Source: Ensifer sp. WSM1721 (GTDB taxonomy: Bacteria; Pseudomonadota; Alphaproteobacteria; Rhizobiales; Rhizobiaceae). Taken from it: DNA of 64,000 nucleotides. The notes under the pieces are model-generated. The model made no database searches. It was not told the DNA's origin and saw nothing but the letters and a program-made list of their open reading frames with translations. The stretch spans positions 3,308,501 through 3,372,500 of the forward strand of contig NZ_CP165782.1 in the NCBI RefSeq assembly GCF_000513895.2, written 5' to 3'. Made by a program: the position numbers and the translations under genes. How positions within the stretch are numbered: the stretch's first letter is position 1; each line of letters begins with the position of its first letter. Shown here piece after piece: positions 46,985-57,010 of the stretch.

Positions 46985-48385
46985 ATGGACACGCGACCGG
47001 AGCCGTTCGAGCCGCCCGCGCCCGTCCCGCGCAACCGCATTCCTTCGCGGCTTGAGATCATCCGCACCGTTCTGCGCAACCCGCTCGAGCTCTGGGGCGA
47101 GCCCTCCTACACCTTGCCCTGGATCGAGACGAAGTTCATGAATCAGCGGAACCTGATCGTCAACGATCCTGGGCTCATCCGCTACATTCTCGTCGAGAAC
47201 GCTGCCAACTACGAAATGTCGAAAGTTCGGCGGCTGGTCCTCCGCCCGATTCTGCGCGACGGGCTGCTGACGGCGGAAGGGGAGGTCTGGAGAAGATCGC
47301 GCAAGGCGATGGCGCCGGTGTTTACGCCGCGCCACGCGAAAGGTTTCGCCGGCCAGATGCTCAGCGTCTCGGAGGCATTCGCTGAACGCTATGAGCCCGC
47401 CCTGTCGGAGCCCTTCGTCACGAACATTGCCGCCGATATGACGGAGCTGACCTTCGAAATCCTGACTGAAACGCTCTTCTCCGGCGAGATCGCCGTGGAG
47501 AAGCGGGGCTTTGCCGCCCATACCGAGGAACTGCTCCAGCGGATGGGGCGCGTCGACCCAATGGATATGCTGACCGCGCCGGAATGGGTGCCGCGGCTCA
47601 CCCGGATCGGTGGCCGGAAAGTACTCAGCCGATTCCGCGGCATCGTCGCCGCGACCATGGCGGAGCGCCGGAGGCGAATTGCCGAACAGTCGGAAAACGT
47701 CCCCAACGACTTCTTGACCATGCTGCTCCAGATCGAGGGCCCTGAGGGACTGTCGACCTCCGAGATCGAGGACAACATCCTGACCTTCATCGGCGCCGGC
47801 CACGAGACGACGGCGCGCGCGCTTGCCTGGTGCCTCTATTGCGTCGCAAATACGCCCACCTATCGCGAAGAGATGGAGCGGGAGATCGACGAAACAATGG
47901 CAAGCGGCGCCGATCCGGTTGACTGGCTGGGGCGCATGCCGCATGTGCTCGCCGCCTTCGAAGAGGCATTGAGGCTCTATCCGCCGGCCCCGTCGATCAA
48001 TCGCGCCGCGATCGAAGAGGATGAATGGACGTCACCTGAGGGCAAGCATGTGCCGATCCGCAAAGGCATATCGGTGCTGATCATGCCCTGGACGCTGCAT
48101 CGCCATGTGCTCTACTGGCAGAAACCCCGCGCGTTCATGCCGGAACGTTTCCTTCCCGAAAACCGCGAGAAGATCAACCGCTTCCAATATCTCCCCTTCG
48201 GCGCAGGGCCGCGTGTCTGCATCGGCGCGACCTTCGCACTGCAGGAGGCGGTCATCGCGCTCGCCGTGCTCATGCACCGCTTCCGCTTCGATTTGACCGA
48301 CGAGACGCATCCCTGGCCGGTGCAGAGGCTGACGACGCAGCCGAGAGGTGGGTTGCCGATGAGAGTGTCCGCCCGATTGGAGTAG
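46985..48385 (+). CDS. Cytochrome P450
   Basis: 466 aa, soluble (no membrane anchor). The I-helix oxygen-activation motif is FIGAGHETTAR, the K-helix ExxR is EEALRLYPPAPS, and the haem-binding loop FGAGPRVCIG has ligand Cys412. It is a CYP102/CYP4-like bacterial monooxygenase by overall look. No ferredoxin or reductase gene is adjacent, so electron partners must be elsewhere, and the substrate is unknown. It is followed by a 461-nt gap filled with repeats. Confidence 0.93.
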   Translation: MDTRPEPFEPPAPVPRNRIPSRLEIIRTVLRNPLELWGEPSYTLPWIETKFMNQRNLIVNDPGLIRYILVENAANYEMSKVRRLVLRPILRDGLLTAEGEVWRRSRKAMAPVFTPRHAKGFAGQMLSVSEAFAERYEPALSEPFVTNIAADMTELTFEILTETLFSGEIAVEKRGFAAHTEELLQRMGRVDPMDMLTAPEWVPRLTRIGGRKVLSRFRGIVAATMAERRRRIAEQSENVPNDFLTMLLQIEGPEGLSTSEIEDNILTFIGAGHETTARALAWCLYCVANTPTYREEMEREIDETMASGADPVDWLGRMPHVLAAFEEALRLYPPAPSINRAAIEEDEWTSPEGKHVPIRKGISVLIMPWTLHRHVLYWQKPRAFMPERFLPENREKINRFQYLPFGAGPRVCIGATFALQEAVIALAVLMHRFRFDLTDETHPWPVQRLTTQPRGGLPMRVSARLE

Positions 48386-48399
48386 CGTCTCTCGCCTGC

Positions 48400-48583
48400 A
48401 CCCCCCTCTGCCCTGTGGGGCATCTCCCCCACAAGGGGGGAGATCGGCAAGCTGCGATGGCCGCGCGACCAAATCAACGCTACGCGTCGAAGTCGGCGAC
48501 TTGTTGCGAGCTCGCTGTCGGCAGGGGCTTTGCTTCTGGCGAATCTCCCCCCTTGGGGGATGCCGGGCAGGGCAGAGGGGGGT
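48400..48583. repeat. 184-bp element with ~45-bp inverted terminal arms
   Basis: The left arm (48400-48436: CCCCCCTCTGCCCT then CATCTCCCCCACAAGGGGGG) and the right arm (48541-48583) are reverse complements with small gaps. Each arm has its own G/C-run hairpin. There is no ORF inside. It has the structure of a MITE-like dispersed repeat. The sequence type recurs in rhizobial genomes (from memory). Confidence 0.75.
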
Positions 48584-48622
48584 ATCGGCGCCTGCACTCT
48601 TGTAAGCTGCTTAGATTCTGCT

Positions 48623-48726
48623 CTACAGCGCCGTGCGTCTTTTCAGACGCACAAAGGACGCTGTAGCACTTTGAATGGCTGCATGTTTTTGTCCTTAAAT
48701 CGGGGACGATTTAAGGAAACATGCAG
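48623..48726. repeat. Mosaic palindromic repeat, full copy in inverted orientation
   Basis: Reads CTACAGCGCCGTGCGTC ... then CTGCATG ... CATGCAG, the reverse complement of the copies at 11250-11353 and 17097-17200. A further partial motif GACGCGCAAAGGTCGCT follows at ~48732-48748, matching the degenerate copy at 15515. With 48400-48583 this fills the 461-nt gap before the next gene. Confidence 0.85.
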
Positions 48727-48846
48727 TAGTCCGACGCGCAAAGGTCGCTCTCACGCGATGGTTTTTTCCCGAAATATGCCCTATCAACGGGCGATCCCTT
48801 CCCCGTTTTGGGCTCCTCCGATTCTCAACTTTGGACTGAGCAGAAA

Positions 48847-50850
48847 TTGACCTCGCATCTTCTTCTCGGCATCGACACCGGCGGCACCTATACCGACGCC
48901 GTTCTCTTCAGCGAATCCGCCGGCGTCGTCGCTAAGGCCAAGGCGCTGACGACCCGGCACGATCTCGCCGAGGGCATATCCGGAGCGGTCGAAGCCGTGC
49001 TCGCAAAGGCCGGGGTTCCGGTCTCGGCGATCAGCCTCGTCTCGCTCTCGACGACGCTCGCGACCAATGCGCTGGTCGAGGGGCAGGGCGGCCGCGCCGG
49101 TCTGGTGATGATCGGCTTCGGACCGGAGGATCTGAAGCGCGACGGACTTCTGGAGGCGCTCGGGTCCGATCCCGTCATCTTTCTTCCCGGCGGCCACAAC
49201 GTTCACGGCGGCGAAGCGCCGCTCGACATGAGCGCGCTCGACGAGGCGCTGCCGACGCTTGGCACCCAGGTCTCGTCCTTTGCTGTCGCCGGCTATTTCG
49301 CGGTACGCAACCCTGATCACGAGAAGCGCGTGCGCGACCGCATCCGCGAGGTCTCGCATCTGCCGGTCACCTGCAGCCACGAGCTTTCCTCCAAGCTCGG
49401 TGGACCGCGCCGGGCGCTGACGACGCTGCTGAATGCCCGGCTCGTCTCGATGATCGATCGGCTGATCGGCTCCTGCGAAGACTTCCTCAAGGCCCGCGGC
49501 ATCGACGTGCCGATGATGGTGGTGCGCGGCGACGGCGCGCTGATCTCGGCCGCCGAAGCGCGGCTGAGGCCGATCGAGACGATCCTCTCCGGGCCGGCAG
49601 CGAGCCTTGTCGGTGCCCGATATCTGACCGGCCTCGACGGGGCCGTCGTCTCCGATATCGGCGGCACGACGACGGACGTCGCGGTGCTCGAAGCGGGCCG
49701 GCCACGGCTCGATGCGGAAGGGGCGGTCGTCGGCGGCTTCCGCACCATGGTCGAGGCGGTCGCTATGCGCACCTACGGCCTCGGCGGCGACTCCGAAGTG
49801 AAGATCAACGATCGTGGCCTGAAGGCCAAGCTCGATCTCGGACCCCGCCGCTTCCTGCCCTTGAGCCTTGCCACGGCGCTCTATGGCGACGCCGTGCTGG
49901 CGGTGCTCGAAAAGCAGTTGCGGGCAACGCATGCCGGCCGCCATGATGGCCGGCTTGCGGTCCGCACCGGCCTGCCCGAGCATCTGGCGAGCGGCCTGCA
50001 GCCGCAGGAGCAGGCCCTGTACGACCGTATCGGCATGGTACCGATGGCGCTTGCGGATCTGCTTGTCAGCACACCCCAGCGTGCGACCCTCGACCGGCTG
50101 GTAGCGCGCGGACTCGTGCATATATGCGCCCTGACCCCGTCGGATGCGATGCACGTACTTGGCCGGCAGGCGCAGTGGAACACCGAGGCCGCCCGCCTCG
50201 GCCTCGAGATCGCCGCCCGAACCAAGGACGGTTCGGGGCAGCCGATCGCGCCATCGGCGAAGGCTCTCGCTGAGATGATCGTCGACCGGCTGACGCGCCA
50301 GTCCTCGGAAGTGATCCTGCAGGCCTGCCTCAACGAGGACGGCGCCGGTGCGATCGATCCGGCTGCCTCGCTTGCCGTCGATCGGGCGTTGAAGCGCGAA
50401 CCCGGCATCGTCCGCTTTTCGATCGGCCTCGACCGACCGCTCGTCGGCCTCGGCGCCTCCGCGCCGGTCTATTATCCTGCAATCGCCGAGATGCTCGGCA
50501 CGAAAGCGGTGATCCCGGCGGAAGCCGACGTAGCAAATGCCATTGGCGCTGTCGTCGGCCAGGTGCGGGCGACCGTCACCGTCTTCGTCACGACGCCGGA
50601 AGAAGGCATTTTCATCGTCAACGGCGCGGGCGCGAGCGAGCGCTTCATCGATCAGGACGAGGCTTTCGGCGTCGCCCGCCGGCGCGCGGAGGCAATGGCG
50701 CTCGAGACCGCACGCGCGAATGGCGCCGAAGAGCCCGCCGCGACGATGTGGGAAGAAATCGATGCGCCCGAGGTCGAGGGCAGCCGCAAGCTCATCGAGG
50801 CGCGCTTCATCGCCTCGGCGAGCGGCAGGCCGCGCATTGCACATCTCTAA
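48847..50850 (+). CDS. Hydantoinase/oxoprolinase family protein, HyuA-like, without a HyuB partner
   Basis: 667 aa from a TTG at 48847 (GGACTGAG upstream). No ATG fits, so the start is uncertain. The N-terminal actin-like ATPase region begins LLLGIDTGGTYTDAVLF, with ATNALVEGQGGRAGL, and the central domain has VVSDIGGTTTDVAVLEAG, the second phosphate loop. These are hallmarks of HyuA / 5-oxoprolinase A / acetone carboxylase-type ATPases. The usual HyuB-like subunit is not adjacent on either side, so the reaction (ATP-dependent ring opening or carboxylation) cannot be assigned. Confidence 0.88.
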   Translation: MTSHLLLGIDTGGTYTDAVLFSESAGVVAKAKALTTRHDLAEGISGAVEAVLAKAGVPVSAISLVSLSTTLATNALVEGQGGRAGLVMIGFGPEDLKRDGLLEALGSDPVIFLPGGHNVHGGEAPLDMSALDEALPTLGTQVSSFAVAGYFAVRNPDHEKRVRDRIREVSHLPVTCSHELSSKLGGPRRALTTLLNARLVSMIDRLIGSCEDFLKARGIDVPMMVVRGDGALISAAEARLRPIETILSGPAASLVGARYLTGLDGAVVSDIGGTTTDVAVLEAGRPRLDAEGAVVGGFRTMVEAVAMRTYGLGGDSEVKINDRGLKAKLDLGPRRFLPLSLATALYGDAVLAVLEKQLRATHAGRHDGRLAVRTGLPEHLASGLQPQEQALYDRIGMVPMALADLLVSTPQRATLDRLVARGLVHICALTPSDAMHVLGRQAQWNTEAARLGLEIAARTKDGSGQPIAPSAKALAEMIVDRLTRQSSEVILQACLNEDGAGAIDPAASLAVDRALKREPGIVRFSIGLDRPLVGLGASAPVYYPAIAEMLGTKAVIPAEADVANAIGAVVGQVRATVTVFVTTPEEGIFIVNGAGASERFIDQDEAFGVARRRAEAMALETARANGAEEPAATMWEEIDAPEVEGSRKLIEARFIASASGRPRIAHL

Positions 50851-51011
50851 TCTTTTCTAATTTGGAAAAAATTCTTCGCATCCTTGCGGAATTGACAGGC
50901 AATGGATTGATGAGAGACTTTCCGCGCGCGTGAGCGGGCGCCGCGCTTTTCCGTGCGCATCCCGCTCCTACCTATTGGAATATGGAACAGAGAGATTTCA
51001 GGAGCTGCCGC

Positions 51012-53186
51012 ATGGACCGCATTGAGAAGCATGGTTTGAAGATCGATGCGGGGCTCCACCGCTTTCTGGTCGAAGAGGCATTGCCGGGCACCGGCGTCGA
51101 TCCGGAGCGGTTCTTTTCCTCTTTCTCCGAACTCGTCCACGATCTCGCGCCGAAGAACCGGGCTCTCCTTGCCAAGCGCGATGAGTTGCAGGCGAAGCTT
51201 GATGCCTGGTACCGCGAGCACGGCGCGCCGGTCGACATGGAAGCCTATGAAGCCTTCCTGCGGGAGATCGGCTACCTCCTGCCGGAGGGGCCTGCCTGTT
51301 CTGTCTCGACCGCCAATGTCGACCCCGAGATCGCGACGATCGCCGGGCCGCAGCTCGTCGTGCCGGTCATGAACGCCCGCTATGCGCTCAATGCCGCCAA
51401 TGCGCGCTGGGGCTCGCTTTATGATGCGCTCTACGGCACCGACGCGATTGCCGAAACGGACGGCGCCGAGCGCGGCAAGGGCTACAACCCGGTGCGCGGC
51501 GGCAAGGTCATTTCCTGGGCACGCGATTTCCTGGATGCGAGCGCGCCGCTTGCGGCCGGTCGCTGGAGCGATGCGCAGTCCTTTGCGATCGACGGCACGG
51601 CGCTCACCGTCACGCTTGCCGACGGTGCCGAGACCGCTCTCGTCGATCCCGTCCAGTTCGCCGGTTATGCCGGCGATGCCGCAGCACCGACCGAGATCGT
51701 GCTCCGCCGGAACGGTCTCCACATCATCATCGTCCTCGACGCGTCGACACCGATCGGCAAGGCCGATTCGGCCGGCATTTCCGACATCATCCTCGAATCG
51801 GCGATCACCACGATCATGGATTGCGAGGACTCGGTCGCAGCCGTCGATGCCGAGGACAAGATCGTCGTCTATCGCAACTGGCTCGGCCTGATGAAGGGCG
51901 ATCTCGCGGAAGAGGTGACGAAGGGAGGGCGGACCTTCACCCGCAAGCTCAGCGCTGATCGCGTCTATACGGCTCCGCAGGGCGCGACGCTGACGCTTCC
52001 CGGGCGCTCGCTGATGCTGGTGCGCAATGTCGGGCACCTGATGACCAATCCGGCGATCCTCGACCGCGACGGCGTTGAGGTTCCCGAGGGCCTCATGGAC
52101 GCCATGGTGACGGCGCTGATCGCTCTTCACGACATCGGTCCCAATGGCCGCCGGGCAAATTCGCGTGCGGGCTCCATGTATGTCGTCAAGCCGAAGATGC
52201 ATGGACCTGAAGAGGTCGCCTTCGCCTGCGAGATTTTTTCGCGCGTCGAGGCGGCGCTTGGACTTCCGGAAAACACCATGAAAATGGGCATCATGGACGA
52301 GGAGCGGCGCACGACTGTCAACCTCAAGGAATGCATCCGCGCCGCCCGTGAACGCGTCGTCTTCATCAATACCGGCTTCCTCGACCGGACCGGCGACGAG
52401 ATCCACACCTCGATGGAAGCCGGCCCGATGATCCGCAAGGGCGACATGAAGCAGGCTGCCTGGATCGGCGCCTACGAGAACTGGAACGTCGATATCGGGC
52501 TCGAATGCGGGCTTTCCGGCCACGCCCAGATCGGCAAGGGCATGTGGGCGATGCCTGACCTGATGGCGGCAATGTTGGAGCAGAAGATCGCCCATCCGAA
52601 GTCCGGCGCGAATACCGCCTGGGTTCCCTCGCCGACTGCCGCGACCCTCCACGCCACGCACTACCACCGCGTCGACGTCGCCGAGGTTCAGGCGAGCCTG
52701 AAGAGCAGGGGTCGCGCCAAGCTCGCCGATATCCTTTCCGTACCGGTCGTGCCGCTCCCGAACTGGACGGAGGAGGAGATCCAGCGCGAGCTCGACAACA
52801 ATGCTCAAGGGATTCTCGGCTACGTCGTGCGCTGGATCGATCAGGGCGTCGGCTGCTCGAAGGTGCCCGACATCAACGACGTCGGTCTTATGGAGGACCG
52901 CGCAACGCTGCGCATCTCCTCGCAGCATATGGCGAACTGGCTCCACCACGGCATCGTCAGCGAAGCGCAGATCGTCGAGACGATGAAGAAGATGGCCGCC
53001 GTCGTCGACCGGCAGAATGCCGGCGACCCGAACTACCAGCCGATGGCCGGGCATTTCGACGAATCGATCGCTTTCCAGGCCGCCCTCGATCTCGTGCTCA
53101 AGGGCCGCGAGCAGCCGAACGGCTATACCGAGCCGGTTCTGCACCGCCGCCGTCTGGAGCTCAAGGCGAATCAACGGGCGGCGTGA
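51012..53186 (+). CDS. glcB: Malate synthase G
   Basis: 724 aa from the ATG at 51012, with AGGAG well placed upstream. The upstream frame to 50982 lacks family likeness. It condenses glyoxylate and acetyl-CoA to malate. The length matches E. coli GlcB (723). Motifs include [34 protein letters not shown] and the C-terminal catalytic [18 protein letters not shown] region ([10 protein letters not shown] here). A shared strong hairpin follows. No isocitrate lyase gene is nearby. Confidence 0.97.
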   Translation: MDRIEKHGLKIDAGLHRFLVEEALPGTGVDPERFFSSFSELVHDLAPKNRALLAKRDELQAKLDAWYREHGAPVDMEAYEAFLREIGYLLPEGPACSVSTANVDPEIATIAGPQLVVPVMNARYALNAANARWGSLYDALYGTDAIAETDGAERGKGYNPVRGGKVISWARDFLDASAPLAAGRWSDAQSFAIDGTALTVTLADGAETALVDPVQFAGYAGDAAAPTEIVLRRNGLHIIIVLDASTPIGKADSAGISDIILESAITTIMDCEDSVAAVDAEDKIVVYRNWLGLMKGDLAEEVTKGGRTFTRKLSADRVYTAPQGATLTLPGRSLMLVRNVGHLMTNPAILDRDGVEVPEGLMDAMVTALIALHDIGPNGRRANSRAGSMYVVKPKMHGPEEVAFACEIFSRVEAALGLPENTMKMGIMDEERRTTVNLKECIRAARERVVFINTGFLDRTGDEIHTSMEAGPMIRKGDMKQAAWIGAYENWNVDIGLECGLSGHAQIGKGMWAMPDLMAAMLEQKIAHPKSGANTAWVPSPTAATLHATHYHRVDVAEVQASLKSRGRAKLADILSVPVVPLPNWTEEEIQRELDNNAQGILGYVVRWIDQGVGCSKVPDINDVGLMEDRATLRISSQHMANWLHHGIVSEAQIVETMKKMAAVVDRQNAGDPNYQPMAGHFDESIAFQAALDLVLKGREQPNGYTEPVLHRRRLELKANQRAA

Positions 53187-53218
53187 GGGGCAACTCGGCC
53201 CGGCATGCGCCAACGACA

Positions 53219-53254
53219 AAGGGCCGCCTGGCATCGACCAGGCGGCCCTTCTTT
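53219..53254 (+). terminator. Bidirectional terminator between glcB and the L,D-transpeptidase
   Basis: AAGGGCCGCCTGG (53219-53231) pairs exactly with CCAGGCGGCCCTT (53238-53250), followed by CTTT on the plus strand. It serves both convergent genes. Confidence 0.85.
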
Positions 53255-53270
53255 CCTGTATGCTGTTGCG

Positions 53271-53945
53271 TTACTGCTGCACGACGACGCGTGCGTTGCG
53301 GCCAGGGCGGACCCGCGAATAAAGGTCGATGATGTCCTGGTTCATAAGCCGGATGCAGCCGGACGAGGCGGCGGTGCCGATCGAAGCCCATTCCGGCGTG
53401 CCATGCAGACGGAAGAGCGTGTCCCTGCCGTCCTTGTTGAAGAGGTAGAGCGCGCGCGCGCCGAGCGGATTGCTGATGCCGGGGCCCATGCCTTCTTCGA
53501 CGTACTTGGCGACTTCCGGCTTGCGCTCGGCCATTTCCTTTGGCGGATGCCAGGTCGGCCATTCCTGCTTCCAGGCGACATAGGCCTCGCCTTCCCAAGC
53601 GAAACCGGCCTTGCCGACGCCGATGCCGTAGCGAACCGCCTTGCCGCCTGGCAGCACATAGTAGAGGAAGCGATTCGGAGTGTTGACGACGATGGTGCCC
53701 GGCCGTTCCTTGGTCTCGTAATCGACGATCTGGCGATGGAAGCGCTGGTCGAGACGATTGATCGGAATGGCGGGCAGCGGGTAGCCGTGGTCCTCGATGG
53801 CGCCGTAATTGCCGGAGAAGATCTGATTCGTCGCCACTTTTACGCCCTCGGGAGCAGAGCCGGCCGTGGTGGTGGTTTGCGAGCAGCCGGCGAGGGCAAT
53901 GGTGGCCGCCAGGCTGCACAGAAAGAGAGCGTTGCGGAAGCGCAT
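53271..53945 (-). CDS. Lipoprotein L,D-transpeptidase (YkuD domain)
   Basis: 224 aa. The lipoprotein signal ends in the lipobox LAGC with Cys21, so it is anchored in the periplasm, likely at the outer membrane. The YkuD catalytic motif is HGTPEWASIGTAASSGCIRL, with His181 and Cys197. Such enzymes form 3-3 peptidoglycan cross-links or attach outer-membrane proteins to peptidoglycan. Rhizobiales carry many paralogues linked to polar growth. Single gene. Confidence 0.92.
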   Translation of the reverse strand: MRFRNALFLCSLAATIALAGCSQTTTTAGSAPEGVKVATNQIFSGNYGAIEDHGYPLPAIPINRLDQRFHRQIVDYETKERPGTIVVNTPNRFLYYVLPGGKAVRYGIGVGKAGFAWEGEAYVAWKQEWPTWHPPKEMAERKPEVAKYVEEGMGPGISNPLGARALYLFNKDGRDTLFRLHGTPEWASIGTAASSGCIRLMNQDIIDLYSRVRPGRNARVVVQQ

Positions 53946-54141
53946 GAGTGTCTCGTAAAAGAAAGTCAGGAGAATACGGAAGGAGGGTGTCCGGCCGTCA
54001 GCGACACCAGCTTATTTTCGATTGCACGGCGCCACGCAAGGGATCGCGGTGCCGCAATGCGGCAGAAAAGTGCAAATTCCGTGACGATTGCTTTTTTGCA
54101 ACAAAGCCGCTGACGAATGCGGAACAGACCGAGATCAGGCG

Positions 54142-54666
54142 ATGGCGATTCTATCGATCCATGACGACAATCCGCTTGTCGACGGGCGTCAGTCCGAACG
54201 GGCGCTGAAGGTGCGCCGCGGCGTGCAGCGGCTGCTCGCCGAGCTGCGCCACGCCGTGCTGCCGGAGCTGACGCTTGCAAGCGGCAGGCGAGCGGATCTC
54301 ATCTCCCTTTCAGCGAGGGGCGAGATCTGGATCGTCGAGATCAAGACCTCGATCGAAGACTTTCGCGTCGACCGCAAATGGCCGGAATATCGGCTTCATT
54401 GCGACCGCCTCTTCTTCGCGACCCATGCGGAGGTGCCGCTCGACATCTTCCCGGAAGAATGCGGGCTGATGCTTTCCGACGGCTACGAGGCGCATATGCT
54501 GCGCGATGCGCCGGAGCATCGCCTCGCCCCGGCAACGCGGAAATCGGTGACGCAGGCCTTCGCGCGGGTCGCCGCGCAGCGGCTGATGCTCGCGGAGTGG
54601 GCCGCGGAACGCAACGGCGAACTCGGCAATTCGATTCGCGACATCGTGGGCGGGAGCCGAGATTAG
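54142..54666 (+). CDS. mmcB: MmcB family DNA repair protein (DUF1052)
   Basis: 174 aa from the ATG at 54142. A longer reading from 54088 is unlikely. The body has a PD-(D/E)XK nuclease-like layout: LTLASGRRADLISLSARGEIWIVEIKTS (split) gives an Asp ~53 and an E-x-K (IVEIKT), the classic catalytic triad. MmcB in Caulobacter is SOS-linked and promotes recruitment of the translesion polymerase DnaE2/ImuB pathway to DNA damage. It converges with actR. Confidence 0.85.
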   Translation: MAILSIHDDNPLVDGRQSERALKVRRGVQRLLAELRHAVLPELTLASGRRADLISLSARGEIWIVEIKTSIEDFRVDRKWPEYRLHCDRLFFATHAEVPLDIFPEECGLMLSDGYEAHMLRDAPEHRLAPATRKSVTQAFARVAAQRLMLAEWAAERNGELGNSIRDIVGGSRD

Positions 54667-54699
54667 GCGGGTTGGGCAGTCGCCAACGCAGACCGCCGA

Positions 54700-55284
54700 T
54701 TACTTCGGCGCCCGCTTCGCCAGGATGCGCTGCAGTGTCCTGCGATGCATGTTGAGGCGCCGCGCTGTCTCCGAGACGTTGCGGTCGCACATCTCGTAAA
54801 CGCGCTGGATGTGTTCCCAGCGGACGCGATCCGCCGACATCGGATTCTCCGGCGGCTCTACCCGTTCGCCTTGGCGCTGGACCAGCGCCGCGAAAATGTC
54901 GTCGGCATCCGCTGGCTTCGCGAGATAGTCTAGAGCGCCGAGCTTCACGGCGTTGACGGCGGTGGCGATATTGCCGTAGCCGGTCAGCACGATCATCCGC
55001 GTGTCGTCGCGGCGCCCGCGGATGGCCTCGATCACGTCGAGGCCGCTGCCGTCGCCGAGTCTAAGATCGATGACCGCGTGCTTCGGCGGGCGGGTCTTGG
55101 CCTTGGCGATCCCTTCCGCGACCGATTCGGCGATGTCGACCGCAAAACCGCGCGCCTCCATCGCCCGTGCCAGGCGGCGCAGGAACGGCCCGTCGTCGTC
55201 GACAATCAGCAGGGTTCTGTCAGGTCCGATCAGGTCGGCATCCGCGGTGTGGGTACTTGATGCAGCCGTCGATTTTTCGATCAT
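54700..55284 (-). CDS. actR: Redox/acid response regulator ActR (RegA/PrrA family)
   Basis: 194 aa from the ATG at 55284. The receiver domain has Asp73 in HAVIDLRLGDGSG and Lys in YLAKPADADD. A short linker leads to a Fis-type helix-turn-helix (SETARRLNMHRRTLQRILAK). The size and the near-invariant HTH are those of ActR/RegA. The pair with ActS regulates CO2 fixation, nitrogen metabolism and acid tolerance in known species. It lies 109 nt after actS on the same strand. Confidence 0.95.
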   Translation of the reverse strand: MIEKSTAASSTHTADADLIGPDRTLLIVDDDGPFLRRLARAMEARGFAVDIAESVAEGIAKAKTRPPKHAVIDLRLGDGSGLDVIEAIRGRRDDTRMIVLTGYGNIATAVNAVKLGALDYLAKPADADDIFAALVQRQGERVEPPENPMSADRVRWEHIQRVYEMCDRNVSETARRLNMHRRTLQRILAKRAPK

Positions 55285-55393
55285 TTTTCTCAAATCCCTG
55301 TGCGAAAACCTGGCCCGCGGCAGAAATCCGGGCCTGTTCTCGCCAAACACGATGTGGGCTTTCTCGCGGCCCTCTTCAATAAGCTGCCAAATG

Positions 55394-56695
55394 TCATTTC
55401 GCCAGTTTCGCATCCATCAGCGCGCGCGGCCATTCGACGCTGACCCGGGCGCCGGGACGATCCGGGCCGCCGTTCTCGAAGCGCAGCCGGGCGCCGGAGC
55501 GCTCGAGCAGCGTCTTGGCGATGAAGAGACCGAGACCGAGGCCTCCGGCGCTGTCATCCTTCTGTCGCCGTGTGACGTAGGGCTCGCCGATTCTCGCAAG
55601 GATGTCCGGCGAAAAACCGTCACCATCGTCCTCGATCGTCACCCGCACGCGCTCGGCGGTATGTTCCGTCGTGACCGTCACTTTCCTGCGCGCGTAATCC
55701 ACCGCATTCTCGAGCAGGTTGCCGAGGCCGTAGAGGATTCCGGCATTGCGGATGCCGACCGGCTCGGACGAGCGGTCGCCTTTCTCCTTGAGCTCGATCT
55801 CGATCCCGAATTCGCGATGCGGCGCCATGACCTCCTCGATCAGCGACGAGAGTGGCAGGAGCCGCATATGCTCCTCGCTTTCGGACGAGAGCGTCGTCAG
55901 CCGCTTCAGGATGTCGCGGCAGCGTTCACTCTGGCTGCGCAACAGATGGACGTCCTCGCCGAAGCGCGGATCGTCGCCGAGCTCCCGCTCCATCTCCTTG
56001 GCGACGACGCTGATCGTCGCAAGCGGCGTGCCGAGTTCGTGGGCGGCGGCCGCCGCGAGCCCGTCGAGCTGCGACAGATGTTTCTCGCGCTGCAGCACGA
56101 GTTCCGTCGCGGTCAGCGCCTCCGAGAGCTCGCTCGCCTCGAGCGAGACCCTGTAGGTGTAGAAGGCGGCAAAGGCGGTCATCGAGACGATCGCGAACCA
56201 GATGCCCGCCGTCAGCACCCGCGGGATCAAGAGAACGGTGCCCGGATACCAGGGCAGCGGGAATGGCGAGAAGGCGAGCACGGTGACGCCGATAATGGCG
56301 AAGCCTGCCAGCACGATGCTGTGCGGCTTCGGCTGCGAAGCCGAGGAGATGATGACCGGCACGCAGAGAAGCGGCGCGAAAGGATTGGAGAGCCCCCCGG
56401 TAATGAAGAGCAGTGCCGTCAGTTGCGCCAGATCGAGGCCGAGCAGCACGAAGGCCGCAGGCGGCGTCAGCCGTTGCGTCGCCGGATAGCGAATCGTGAG
56501 AAAGACGTTCAAAAGCGCCAGGCTCGCAATCAGGGCCGAACAGGACACGAGCGGTAACGGGAATTGCAGCCAAAGCGCCGTGATGATGACGGCGAGCGAC
56601 TGGCCGCCGACCGCCAGCCAGCGCAGGCGGACGAGCGTCTGTAGCCTCAGGCTGCGATTGCTGTTGAGCTCGTTGTAGAATGTCGCCGTTGCCAT
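55394..56695 (-). CDS. actS: Redox sensor histidine kinase ActS (RegB/PrrB family)
   Basis: 433 aa from the ATG at 56695 (GGAAAAC upstream). About six membrane helices occupy residues ~25-185 and contain the quinone-binding signature GGLSNPF (100-106). The dimerisation box AAAAAHELGTPLATI has His219, the variant 'HELGTPL' typical of RegB. The ATPase domain shows DDGDGFSPD and GGLGLGLFIAK. It phosphorylates ActR according to quinone and redox state. Confidence 0.95.
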   Translation of the reverse strand: MATATFYNELNSNRSLRLQTLVRLRWLAVGGQSLAVIITALWLQFPLPLVSCSALIASLALLNVFLTIRYPATQRLTPPAAFVLLGLDLAQLTALLFITGGLSNPFAPLLCVPVIISSASQPKPHSIVLAGFAIIGVTVLAFSPFPLPWYPGTVLLIPRVLTAGIWFAIVSMTAFAAFYTYRVSLEASELSEALTATELVLQREKHLSQLDGLAAAAAHELGTPLATISVVAKEMERELGDDPRFGEDVHLLRSQSERCRDILKRLTTLSSESEEHMRLLPLSSLIEEVMAPHREFGIEIELKEKGDRSSEPVGIRNAGILYGLGNLLENAVDYARRKVTVTTEHTAERVRVTIEDDGDGFSPDILARIGEPYVTRRQKDDSAGGLGLGLFIAKTLLERSGARLRFENGGPDRPGARVSVEWPRALMDAKLAK

Positions 56696-56824
56696 GCTGG
56701 TTTTCCGGTTCGAGTCTCTCCCAGGCGGAGAGTTCATTTGTATCCACGGAGTCTAGCCTGATCCTGCTGATTATAAAGCAGCTCCGAACCAGGATTATTC
56801 CGCGAGCTCGCTTCACGATCTCTG

Positions 56825-56984
56825 GCCCCTCCCCAACCCTCCCCACAAGGGGGAGGGAGTTCAGCGAAGCCGCGATCGCCGTGCCCATTTTCTAACATCA
56901 AATCTCGCGGCAACGCTGACATGGAAGCGGAGACGGTGCGGCCAAGAGAGCCCCTCCCCCTTGTGGGGAGGGGTTGGGGAGGGG
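56825..56984. repeat. 160-bp element with ~34-bp inverted arms
   Basis: The left arm (56825-56857) CCCCTCCCCAACCCTCCCC then ACAAGGGGGAGGG is the near-exact reverse complement of the right arm (56951-56984). No ORF inside. It resembles dispersed rhizobial palindromes of the 'CTCCCCCTTGTGGGGAGG' type. It fills most of the 315-nt gap between hrpB and actS, so the actS promoter must lie in ~56696-56824. Confidence 0.75.
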
Positions 56985-57010
56985 TTTAATCGGATCGGAG
57001 CCTCAACACC

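Noticed and set aside
48400..48726. Insertion sequence remnant
   Set aside because: There is no transposase-like coding frame, and I saw no target-site duplication around the arms.
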